From Hericium rajendrae (Eukaryota; Basidiomycota; Agaricomycetes; Russulales; Hericiaceae), in NCBI GenBank assembly GCA_033439255.1, contig CM065886.1:2604001-2668000 (forward strand): a stretch of 64,000 bases of DNA, given 5' to 3'. Position 1 is the first letter of the stretch; each line of letters starts with the position of its first letter. The position numbers and the translations under genes were made by a program. Positions 33,835 through 43,200 of this stretch are shown here, piece by piece. The notes beneath the pieces were generated by a model. That model did no database searches and was not told the DNA's origin. It saw only the letters and a list, made by a program, of their open reading frames with translations.

Positions 33835-34903
33835 ACAATTGCGTCGTGCGACCACGTACTGCGCCGCCTGCTCCCTGCATGCCCGTGCGCGCACGGCTCC
33901 GACGTCACGCCAGCGCAAGGCCACGCACACCTGCATGCGGGGCTGCTGGGTACGTGCGCATGCTGGCGCACGGCCCCGCCGCCCTGCGCGCGTACGGTAC
34001 GCATGTCGTGAGACCCCCAGCCCAACCTGCACGGACTCAACAACCTAGGCATGGCCGCAGCCCATGTGCGTGCAACCCGCACGCCTCACACGTGGCCGGC
34101 AGCATATGCACGTTTGCCAACGCACGCCCCTGACTGCCGCACATGCGAGCATACCCCGACTACGCGCGCATGCCCATGTACGGCCCTGCCGACTCCGCAA
34201 GGGCGCGCCGTTGGGTGCAGGGCCCTGCCGTCTCCCACACGGCCTTATCGTAGGCGCAAGGCCCGCGCATGACCCCCCGCGATACACTCGCTGCCGCGCA
34301 CGCAGCGCACGGTCCCGCCATCTCGCGTACGGCCGCGCCGTCTGGTATAGGGCCGTGTCGCCTTGCGCACGGCCTTCGCGACGCGCGCATGGCTGCCGTC
34401 TCTTTGTCATGTGTGTAGCCGGTGTGCATGTGCGTGTCGGCCCTGCCTATGTGCACACATTAGCACATGGCCCAGCTACATTCGCCCCGCCTTCGACTTC
34501 GACAATGTGTGACTAGTCATCACTCATTGTCTACCTTAGTTTTTACTTACCCAACTTCTAGTATAGTAGAACTGCTTTCTATTTGTATTCTAGAGTCTAT
34601 AATATAAGATATCTTGAACCCATACATGTGGCTTGGGATACTCTTACCTCAATATACCTTTGGGGTCTAGGTATGCCATGGTAGGGATCATAGCATTGAT
34701 AGCAACACTATGATGTTACATAGCTGCCATAGCTGCCACTAATAACAACATAGCTCTATATATCCTCCACCAACAGCTATGGAAGCTATGGTAGATCTCA
34801 TAGAGCTATATAGCTGTGCTGTCAAAGCACATAGGGGTCATAGCACTACCATGAGAATCATATTGTTGGCTGAGAGCTATGTAGAAAACAGATTTTTCAG
34901 ATG

Positions 34904-35230
34904 TGAGCAGGTGGGCATGTAGGCAAGCAGGTGAGTGGACGAGCATGCAAACAAGCAGGTGAGCAGACGAGCATGTGAACAAGTGGAAAGGTACATAGGT
35001 GAGCAGGCAGGTGTGCAGATGAGCAGGCAGGCAAGCAGATTGCGAGCAAGCCATTGGGCAAGCGAGCAAGCCATTGGGCAAGCGGGCAAGCCATTGGGCA
35101 AGCAGGCAAGCTATTGGGCAAGCGGGCAAGCCATCAGGCAAGTGAGCAGGCAAGCAGGCAGGCATGCATGTGGATGGTTGCATGGGCAAGCGGGCAGGTA
35201 GAGGGCAGATGAGCAAGCATGTCAGCGCTG
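34904..35230 (+). repeat. Minisatellite of GCAAGC/GAGCAGG units in element 1
   Basis: Irregular tandem units such as GCAAGCCATTGGGCAAGCGG fill this stretch and continue the GTGAGCAGGTGGGCATG array of about 32015-32069 on the other side of element 2. Confidence 0.75.
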
Positions 35231-35462
35231 AAACAACCAATAAAATAAAAACAAACATACATACAATGTACCAGTATCACTCTTGTAGCCTTCTCTTACA
35301 CCCTTCTAACCTGAAAAGAGATGAGAACAAAAGAATAACAGACTTACAATAAAACAAGAGAGAGAGAAGTGAGAGAGTGAGAGAGTGAGAGAGAAGAGAC
35401 TTAGAAAGAGTGGCAAAGACGACGCGCTGCTGGCAAATCCTGAGGCCAAATAACACCAAAGG

Positions 35463-35500
35463 CAGAAACCAGATTGCCATATTTGGCAATCTGGTTTCTG
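35463..35500. repeat. 17-bp perfect inverted repeat in element 1
   Basis: CAGAAACCAGATTGCCA (35463-35479) pairs perfectly with 35484-35500 across four bases. A related imperfect inverted repeat (GGCAGAAATCAGATTGCCA and its partner) lies about 140 bases on, near 35605-35643. Confidence 0.85.
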
Positions 35501-37001
35501 GCTCCTGCACGAAAAATGAAAACATTGCAAGTTATATTACTTACAAAATTTCCTTCAGTGTTTATAGATATGAACTCTACACTGACTTACACTTGTCCAA
35601 TGCTGGCAGAAATCAGATTGCCAGATATGGCCATCTGTGTTCTGCCCTGTTGTGCGCCTTAGCTGCAAGGAGCGTGGGAGAGTATCCGGGTCCCCTGGAG
35701 AGTTCTGCATTTCTCTGCTACAAACATCAGTTTTCATCTGATTAACACGTACCTAGTACTGACCGAGCCGGACGAATCGTTGCTTTCGAACGATGCCTTG
35801 TATGCCATGATCTGTTGGATATTAAAGGCGCTATGGCCAGAATGCTATAAGTAACATTTAGTAGATACAAAAGTGATATAACTTTATTAATATTGCACGC
35901 ACCACATATCTTTTTGGCTCATCTGAATGTTCTTATTCGTAGCTTCCAAGCAAGCCCTCATACGCTACGTTAGGTGCAGAACTCGTGCACCAGCGGCAAA
36001 ATCTCTGAAAATGGGGGTCAAACAGCAGTTTTGGCATATCTTCACAACGAGAACACGCACCGCTGACGTTTCAGACATTCCTGAATGCGGTTGAGCGTAG
36101 CTTTCGAACGGTGCCCTACACAACCTGATCCAAGAAGATTTAAAAATCGTTCCTTTGAGCGAAAATTGGATATATCATGATGAATATTGGACATACCACA
36201 AAAATCTTTATCTCGTTAAAAGGAGCTCATCAAGAGCTTTCGATCGAGTTATTGTGCACCCTGATGGGTGAAAAACTCGAGGCACTACAACAGAATCTCT
36301 GAAACTGTCAGCAAGAACATGTTTTGAGGATATCTTTACAACGAGTAAACGCACCGGCAACATTTCTGGTGTTTCAGAAAGCAGCAATCAGTAGCTTTCG
36401 AACGCATGTACATACATGCAAATCGGTGCAGTGCTTGGTGCACAACATCAAAATCTATGGTATCAAAGCGTCAGCCACACATACCTTTTGAAACTTGAAG
36501 TCGTCTATGCAAGGGTGTTATCCTAGACTTGTTGAAAAGTGTTAGTCAAGAGTATTTTAATACACTCACATTTGTTCTGAGTTATTTCCTGCTTGCCTTG
36601 GAACCGCAAAAAATGCAGACACACAGTATGAGCAGGACTTGCTTAGAGGCACATATGTGTGCGTAACATGTCACTAGTGGTGATAGCACATTAGTAATCA
36701 AAACTGGCAGATCATATGATGAAATACAAGCCTCACATCACTTTTGAAAGACTTTTGAGCAATATAATGGATTAAAAAGACAGTGTCACTACAGAAAACT
36801 ACAGGAGACTACGGTAGGACAAGACAAGCTATGGGACCTGAATGCAGTCATACAGTATGTAATAGAAGAGCTACAGGATCAGCCGGAAAACACCGGTAGC
36901 TACCATCAGTGCTTCTATATCTACATCAGTGCTTCTATAGGCACATCAATGCTTCTATAGGCACATCATCTGATTTAGTAAAACTCCGGTTTTTCCTGAT
37001 G

Positions 37002-37203
37002 TGTCCATTGTTCTTTTCCCATTGTCGTCCCAGTACTTATAGGCTCCCTGTCGCTCGCCTATTTCCCTAGATTGTCCATTTCGTCTGTACCGTACTGTAC
37101 CTCCAATACAGGTCACTGCGCTGCTAGTCGCTCTCTGCTCTCTCGCTCCCATCATCGCTGGTGACTTGGGTGGTTCTCTGCTGTCTACGACCGAGTCTTG
37201 ACA
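37002..37203 (+). repeat. 3' LTR of the chromovirus, right part
   Basis: Begins with the duplicated TG, then 200 bases matching the end of the 5' LTR and finishing CTTGACA before the GATGT target duplication. Confidence 0.93.
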
Positions 37204-37450
37204 GATGTGGAGCTGTCCCGCGGAGTCTGTGTTGCGGGTATGGGCAGCCATTGCGCCAGGTCTGACAGCAAGTCTTGCACATCTTGTGAAGACAACCCAG
37301 ACCAGCTGGGCGACGTCGACGACAACATAGCGTACACTTCTCGACGATTCGTTGGCTGCTTGAAGAGGAGGGGGCCTGAGTCCAGAGGATGTTGAGCAAA
37401 ACGTCGACCGCACGCGCATCGCTGATGGTGGCAGTGGATGCCTTCGGCAT
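37204..37450 (-). pseudogene. Cys-cluster protein gene, N-terminal part, disrupted by the chromovirus
   Basis: Minus strand opens MPKASTATISDARAVDVLLN and continues to KCTLCCRRRRPAGLGC and HKMCKTCCQTWRNGCPYPQH, a zinc-binding pattern C-x2-C...C-x4-C-x2-C...C-x4-H. It then runs into the target site and the element. The tail of the frame lies at 24708-24603. A related protein begins MPKSTPASTIS at 47094. The function is unknown; such proteins recur in expansion families of agaricomycetes. The start Met is the first in a frame with no earlier one nearby. It sits 279 bases downstream of the TET/JBP-like gene's original stop, on the same strand. Confidence 0.6.
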
Positions 37451-37728
37451 ATCTGTCCAATGATAAACAACTTGATAAAGAGCACAGCACCATCAAGCAC
37501 TTACCGCGTGTTATAACGGCCTTTGATTTGTGCCAAGGTTTAGGCGGTGGATAAGGCAAGCAAGCAAGGGCGGGATAGGATGAACGGTTGAATGTGGTAG
37601 GGAAGAGAGGCACAAGTTAAATTACTTGTGTTGAAATCTGGTGATGGTCCGAGTCAATGGAATGCATAACCTCAAAAACTACTGTTGTAGTGCGCATAAA
37701 GTCAGAAGGCCAGGCTATTTTTTATTCA

Positions 37729-40700
37729 TTACGAGCTCTCGGAAGGACGGTGTACGTTAAACACGTTGCGAATATCAGCCTCAAGCTCAGAATGCTTAGA
37801 TAGCAGATTCAAGCCATGCTCCCACCTTCATCTGAAAAATCCCAAATTTATATAGCCACCAGCCACAATTATCTATGCTATAGGAAGCTATATACATGAC
37901 TTATACAGATATATAGATCTATGATAGCTATATAGACTATATAGCCCTATATGCCATCTATGTAGGCCTATATAGCTAGTTAGCACTGCTATAGAAGCTA
38001 TGAACATGTCTCTACTTGCTATAGAGCCTATGTAGCCTATGTCACCTATATTACCTGGTAAGTGTAAGCTATAGGTTATGGCATCTATGAGATATACAGG
38101 CATTATACCCATTATCCAGAACATAGAGATTATGTAAGTCACTCAGCAGCATGGATCAAATCAAATCAAATTATTTTCGGTTTCTAATAACTACAGAAGT
38201 AATGGATAATCTAATATTTCGAGTGCCGGCGTGGATACTGATGCCGTTACGTGCCATCAAGTGCCGGCGCCTGTTGAGCCCGCAGGCGCAGAGGGCGCGG
38301 GCATGGGCGAGGCATCGCGCGCACGTGTGTGGGGTAGGCGCGAGGTCTTGCACGCAGATGCGGGGCATTCTGCATGCGCGGCGAACGTGGTGCGCGTGCA
38401 CGTGGAGGCACTTAGCGGGTGTGCAGCTATGTGCAGGGTGTTGAACAGGCGTGGTGCGCGCATTTCGGGCGTGGCGTGCGCGTGCATGTGAGCGCGGGGT
38501 GTTGGCGCGGATGCGGGGTGTTGTCGCGTGTGCGCCAGGTGTTGTGAGTGTGCGGCGTGTTCTGTGCGCGCGGGATGTTCTGCGCGCGCGGGGCTGATTG
38601 TGCGAGCGTGCGGGGCGTTATGGTGTACGGCAGGGGATTTGTACATACGCGAGGGATTCTGCATGCGGGGGAGGGGTTCTGCACGTGCGCAAGGCGTTGA
38701 GCAGGCGGGCGGGACATCGAGGGTGCGTGCTGGGCATGGAGTGCGCGCGAGGGTTGTTGCGCGCGGGGGCTGGCCGTGGCGCGCGTGTCCGAGACGTGTC
38801 GTGCGCGAGCTGGCCGTGACGTGTGAGTGGGGACGGTGCACGGGCGGCCAAAGCGTTCTACGCATGTCGGAGGCGTTGCGTGCGTGTTTGAGGCGATGCG
38901 CGCGCGTGCGAAGTGCGGGCTGCCAGCGCAGGGTGTTGCGAAGCGTCGGCGAGCGCGCGGGCCATGGGTCCTGTGCGTTGGAGCTGTTCGCAAAGCTACT
39001 GGCATGGTCGGGGGTCGGGGGATTGCTTGAGGGCAGGGATCGCGAACGAACAACATTTGAGTCCCGTTGCCAGGGCAACGGGACTCGACGGCGCGGACGT
39101 GGAGGGCACGGGTGACGACGTGGCCGGTGCGACACGTCGTTGACAACGCGCAACGCCGTCTGCAACAGCGCGCGTGCGTGGCTCGTGCCCGTGTGCGCGA
39201 AAGGCGGAGCCGGGGCTTTGTGCATCGTTGAGGTCGCGCACGAGGGTCGCGAGATGTTGGGAGCTGCACGCCGGCCGCCAGAGACGTTTGTGACGTGTTG
39301 AGAAGGCGGATAGGCGAGGGAGAGGGCGGAGAGGGTGGCGAGGGCGGCGAGGATAGGCGACGGGAGACGGGGGGTGTGGAGATTCGAAAGAACGAGAGTG
39401 TCGCTCGAAAATGAGCGACACTCTCTTGATTAGTACGAAAAAGTAGTCAGAGGGCTTTTTTTTACTCACCTGAAGCCCTGTCTACCCGCTGCAATCCTAG
39501 AAATCCCACCTGGGCCGTGTTGATAGTCGATAGAGACGAAAGAGAGGAAGAAAGGGAGGAAGCAGGGGGGAGTAGAAAGGATAGTGAGGGAAACTAGTGA
39601 GAAGGACGATTGAAGGACGAAGTCTCGACGCGTCAACTCGGTGCTTCAGCCACCGAATGCGCGAAGAGATACAACAAATCAAATAAAACAGTCATAAATA
39701 CAAAAAAAAGAAACAAACTATATATCATGTATCTAAGTACAATCCATGAGCTACGCTTGTACCAAGCGTACAGTATACTACTGGACGGCAGGGTCAAGGC
39801 AAAGAAATCTGATACTTAGCCTCTGACGCGGGGCTCGGCAGCGCCCGGCAGCCATGATTCTCGGCTTCGCCCGAGATTCGTATATAAGGCTCGCGCGACG
39901 CGCCTTGCCTCTTGCTCTTTATCCCCACCATGTCCTGCCACGTCGACGCTTCGTCGTCGTTGCTTGTTTGCTCATCGTCGTTGCTTGCTTGCTCATCATC
40001 ATTGCTCGCTCGCTCGTCGCTGTTTGTTGCTTGTCGTTGCTATCTTTATCAAAGTAAGCTTCCATTCTTAGTCTCTTATGTCTTGTGCTAATGTCTTCAT
40101 ACTTGTTACAGTACCTTTGTATGCTTACTATGTAAGCTTTGTTTTGTCTTATACTAATGTCTTCAAATTGTCTTATAGGTTTCGCTTTTTTGTTAGTTTA
40201 GTAAGCTTTTATATGTTATCTTTGTTATTGTTTAATACTTATATCTTCTTTTTCTTTAGAAATTTTTGCATTTTTGTAGTAGTGGTAAGTCTTATAGTGT
40301 TTTATATTAATCTTTACTAATGCTCTATTATCTTAGAATCTTATTAATATTTATTGTCTTGTCTTATATAATATAATGTTGTAGTTAGTCAATAAAATAT
40401 CTTGCTGTTCTTTATCTTTTGTGTGATTTTTGTGAATTGTTCACTTTATTAATATGTAGATATATGTAGAATTCTATTAAGTCTAGTATGACTATAAACT
40501 CATATCATAACATTGTAATCTATTATAAATATGTAGAGTACTCAGCTGATTGTAATCACCAAAGTATCTATGGTATCTGTAGTGAATATAATCTATATAG
40601 CTACCCTTATAGCTCTATAGCTATGTCTTGTAGCTCTATAGCTATCATAGCTATCTCTTATAGCTTTATAGCTATCATAGCACTCTATAGCTATCTTAAG

Positions 40701-42496
40701 TAGCTCTATAGCACTCTATAGATGACCCCCTTCTATGGCCATCTATAGAATAGGTGGCATAGCTATGGCCCTATGACATTTATATAATCTATATAGAGCT
40801 CTATAGCCATGTGGATTTTCTCAGATGTTGCTGGACGAGCCTTCCACACATCCCTAAAGCCTGCAGGATCCTCGTTCCTCAAAGCATCCTCGGTCTGAAG
40901 GCCGTACTCGACCCAACGGAAGAGCGCGCCCTTTGTGTACATGGTAAAGGAGGATCGAGCATCACCAGATGCCAGGACGGTGTTACCATGGCCCATAGAT
41001 GAAGAGGGCGCATGGATAAGCGAATGCCGTTGAAAACGTACTACCAAGCCAAGCTGCGCCAATATAAACATAGCACTTGTATCGGCGTTGAAGTGACCAA
41101 ATGGAATGATAGAACACCAGCCATACGGAAGGTTGGTTGTGTCGACATGGATGGTGGTAGCAGCGCCTGGCCCAAAGTTGAACGTTGCGTTGGTATATAT
41201 TGGGCTGTCGAATGGGATTTTGAGCTCTGGCTGGCTGCCCGTGAGGATGGCCATATTTTGCTCGTAGTGTTGATATAGCTTCGGCACTGAAACTGCAAAG
41301 GTGCCTGAGGTGGCCAAGGCGTTCAGCAATTTGCGAGCAAGCAAATAAGCTGAAAGGAACGTACTGGCCATATATCCCACAACCCGATGAAGGTCTGAGT
41401 TACCCAGGAGCTTTTCTACTGCTTGCGTGTTTTCTTTGTGATTTGTATTCATTGGATGCTAGCCAATGCGGAGATTCAGTCAAAGAGAGGACAAGTCCTG
41501 GAAACGATGCTTTACCTGCTGTCCTCTACCATATGACACGCCAGTATTGATGAAATCAAAGTTGCCCCTACGCTCTTTTGGGCACATCTTGATGGAAAGC
41601 TGGTCCCATGCCTCCGACATTGCGACATTGATGCGTTCACAGCTTGCATCCCAATCAGCATCAGGTGGACGCCCAGCGAGCATAAGGATGATGCGCCGAA
41701 GCCTGTCGATAATAGCCACCCGTTTTCTAAAAGGTAAGGCATCAGTTTGGGCTTGAACTGCATCGGTAAAGACACTTACAGGCCATCCCATGCATAATAC
41801 TTGAAGCCACGCTTCCGTAGCTCTGCCCAGGTGAAAACTTTGCCTAAGAGATCAGCATCTAATGCTTGCTGTGTTGTGAGGCCTACCCACGCTCCCTCCG
41901 CATGAGGCAGGTCTTTTGCGTCCTTGTCATTGAGGTCAATGACAAGGGGCTCAGCGTACTTCACGATCATCGCCTCATGGACCCGATAGCCTCTTGCTGC
42001 TTCTTTAGCCTGCTGGAGGCGCTTTGTTTGGCGTTTAAGACGCTGATGCTTGTGCACTCCTTTTTCATTTGAGGCCTCACCATGGGGCTGTGGTTTTGGC
42101 TGGGAAGGACGAGGCGGCAGATCAAAGGTCGGAGGGGTGGTGAACACGTTGGATGGGATGGGCCGTCGAAATAACTTAGACATGCCAGGGCGCAGCAAAC
42201 GAATGTGGCGAGGGGCATCATCATCATCATCGACAAGTGAAGGGAGCTCCTCTGCTGGATTTCCTGTGGGCGCGAGCTCTGGGACTAGGGGCGACGGCAT
42301 GGTTGGGCTTGGAGTAGAATGATTCTGCTCATCGTCCCTAGAAATGGCATCTTGAACCAAGCGGTCAAGATCGAAGCTATCTGGGGCTTTGATGATCACA
42401 TCATAGGGCGAGTGAATGCGTTTCGATCGCTTTTACAAGCAGCGCTTGGTCAGTGGCGCTGGTAGACAGGGCATGGGGCCACAAGAGACATACCAT
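37729..42496 (-). CDS. TET/JBP-like 2-oxoglutarate/Fe(II) dioxygenase, last exon split by element 3
   Basis: Minus-strand exons: 42496-42494 (only the ATG), 42429-41780, 41726-41516, 41458-41365, then 41292 to 40828, where element 3 begins; the original end lies at 37826-37729. As it stands the frame stops at 40763 inside element 3 (about 495 aa), replacing the original tail of roughly 34 residues. The C-terminal half is the catalytic fold: TIHVDTTNLPYGWCSIIPFG gives the iron ligands His368 and Asp370, GHGN gives distal His421, and GDARSSFTMYT gives Arg432 for 2-oxoglutarate. Upstream, KRVAIIDRLRRIILMLAGRP and FDFINTGVSYGRGQQ are typical of the agaricomycete TET/JBP expansion, whose members travel with KDZ transposons and are thought to oxidise 5-methylcytosine. 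Residues 1-217 are disordered and basic. All catalytic residues precede the insertion. The ATG-only first exon is an inference from splice signals. Confidence 0.75.
39059..39086. repeat. Hairpin B of element 3, X-box-like
   Basis: Perfect 13-bp arms GAGTCCCGTTGCC / GGCAACGGGACTC around AG. The core GTTGCCAGGGCAAC matches the RFX X-box consensus. It differs from hairpin B of element 2 by a paired C-G to T-A exchange. Confidence 0.9.
39394..39425. repeat. Hairpin A of element 3
   Basis: Perfect 13-bp stem GAGAGTGTCGCTC (39394-39406) with loop GAAAAT and return arm 39413-39425; counterpart of 33362-33393. Confidence 0.9.
39881..39889 (+). promoter_or_regulatory. TATA box of the non-coding unit in element 3
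   Basis: TATATAAGG, followed by a CT-rich leader of about 170 bases and then repeated GTAAGCTT donors with TTACAG/TTATAG acceptors (40050-40300). No convincing coding frame follows. Confidence 0.5.
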
Positions 42497-42530
42497 TCTA
42501 AGTATGTTGTTTTATGTCGCAGCAGACAAT

Positions 42531-43200
42531 AATCCTAGAGAAAGAATGTATCCGGTAGGTCAGCAGCAGCTCAGGTACATGCGAGGGGCGGCGAACTCCG
42601 TTGCAGCACGAGCCCCGTCGTCCTCGATCGGTGCCGTGCCCGACACCATATCGAGTACGCGCCGGGGCGCGACGCACATCGAAGTCCCCGAGATATCAGA
42701 AAAACTCACCTCCGTGTTGTTCGAGCCCACGTCTATCTTGTTCATGTCTCCCAGAAACAATCTAGAGGAAAGGGAATATCCAGCAGTCAGCAGCAGCTCG
42801 GGTACATGGGAGAGGCGGCGAACTCCGTTGCAGCGCGAGCCCCGTCGTCCTCGATCGGCGCCGTGCCCGACACCATATCGAGTACGCGCCGGGGCGCGAC
42901 ACACATCGAAGTCCCCGAGATATCAGAAAAACTCACCTCCGTGTTGTTCGAGCCCGCGTCTATCTTGTTCACGTCTCCCAGAAACAATCTAGAGGAAAGG
43001 GAGTATCCAGCAGTCAGCAGCAGCTCGGGTACATGGGAGAGGCGGCGAACTCCGTTGCAGCGCGAGCCCCGTCGTCCTCGATCGGCGCCGTGCCCGACAC
43101 CATATCGAGTACATGCCGGGGCGCGACGCGCATCGAAGTCCCCGAGATATCAGAAAAACTCACCTCTGCGTTTATTTGCACACCCGATGGTTATCTAGAG
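42531..43200 (-). repeat. Tandem array of a 227-bp exon-intron unit, about three copies
   Basis: Units begin near 42531, 42759 and 42986 (AATCTAGAGGAAAGGG...), with periods of 228 and 227 bases, and are nearly identical to each other. On the minus strand each of the first copies encloses a 52-bp exon between a CTCTAG acceptor and a GTGAGT donor, and about 175 bp of intron. A fourth, heavily diverged partial copy can be traced to about 43300. Confidence 0.88.

Larger units (their letters stand above)
32070..34903. mobile_element. TIR DNA element 2, nested in element 1
   Basis: Ends are CATCTGAAAAATTTG (32070) and, inward from 34903, CATCTGAAAAATCTG. The TG duplication (32068-32069, 34904-34905) interrupts a GTGAGTGAGCAGG minisatellite that continues on both sides. 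Layout: AT-rich arm with CATAGCTAT repeats; an intron-rich unit read on the minus strand from a TATATAA at 32887-32881; a 14-bp hairpin (33362-33393); a CpG-rich block (33420-34500) with a second hairpin (33805-33834); and a second AT-rich arm. No transposase frame. Confidence 0.85.
31610..37001. mobile_element. TIR DNA element 1, inserted in the chromovirus 3' LTR
   Basis: Ends are CATCTGGAAAAACAGGA (31610) and, read inward from 37001, CATCAGGAAAAACCGGA: imperfect terminal inverted repeats. Comparison with the uninterrupted 5' LTR shows a 2-bp duplication TG (31608-31609 and 37002-37003). No transposase frame is present, so it is non-autonomous. Subterminal DNA on the left is rich in GAGCTACAGTAG-type motifs; on the right, about 20-bp units with ATCARTGCTTCTATA are repeated three times (36907-36962). 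Without the nested element 2 it is about 2.56 kb. Confidence 0.88.
24709..37203 (+). mobile_element. Ty3/gypsy chromovirus (LTR retrotransposon), young, with a DNA element in its 3' LTR
   Basis: LTRs of 423 bp (24709-25131; 31387-31609 plus 37002-37203) begin TGTCACGG and end CTTGACA. The target duplication is GATGT at 24704-24708 and 37204-37208. A purine-rich tract (about 31371-31386) precedes the 3' LTR. gag is at 26371-27360 and pol at 27384-31490 with protease, reverse transcriptase, RNase H, integrase and a C-terminal chromodomain. The LTRs differ at about five positions (about 1.2%), so insertion was recent. The coding part looks whole; the one evident disruption is the insertion of a TIR DNA element into the 3' LTR. 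A leader of about 1.2 kb (25132-26370) precedes gag. Confidence 0.95.
37829..40827. mobile_element. TIR DNA element 3, inserted in the TET/JBP-like gene
   Basis: Ends CATCTGAAAAATCCCA (37829) and, inward from 40827, CATCTGAGAAAATCCACA. The duplication TT lies at 37827-37828 and 40828-40829. Taking out the element and one TT leaves an open frame in the host gene. Layout mirrors element 2 in inverse order: AT-rich arm, CpG-rich block (38230-39400) with hairpin B (39059-39086), hairpin A (39394-39425), TATATAAGG (39881), an intron-rich AT unit, and an arm of TATAGCTCTATAGCTAT repeats. No transposase frame. Confidence 0.88.

Noticed and set aside
31610-37001. Assignment of the TIR elements to Tc1/mariner
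   Set aside because: The two duplicated bases are TG, TG and TT rather than TA, and the ends start CATC.
38257-39269. Frames of 280-320 codons on the minus strand of element 3
   Set aside because: Compositional: they lie in the CpG-rich block, in several frames at once, with Arg/Ala/Pro/His repeats and no conservation with element 2.
39854-40057. 67-codon frame after the TATA box of element 3, hydrophobic
   Set aside because: Its start overlaps the TATA box itself and the counterpart in element 2 has no equivalent; hydrophobicity comes from TTGCTTGC-type repeats.
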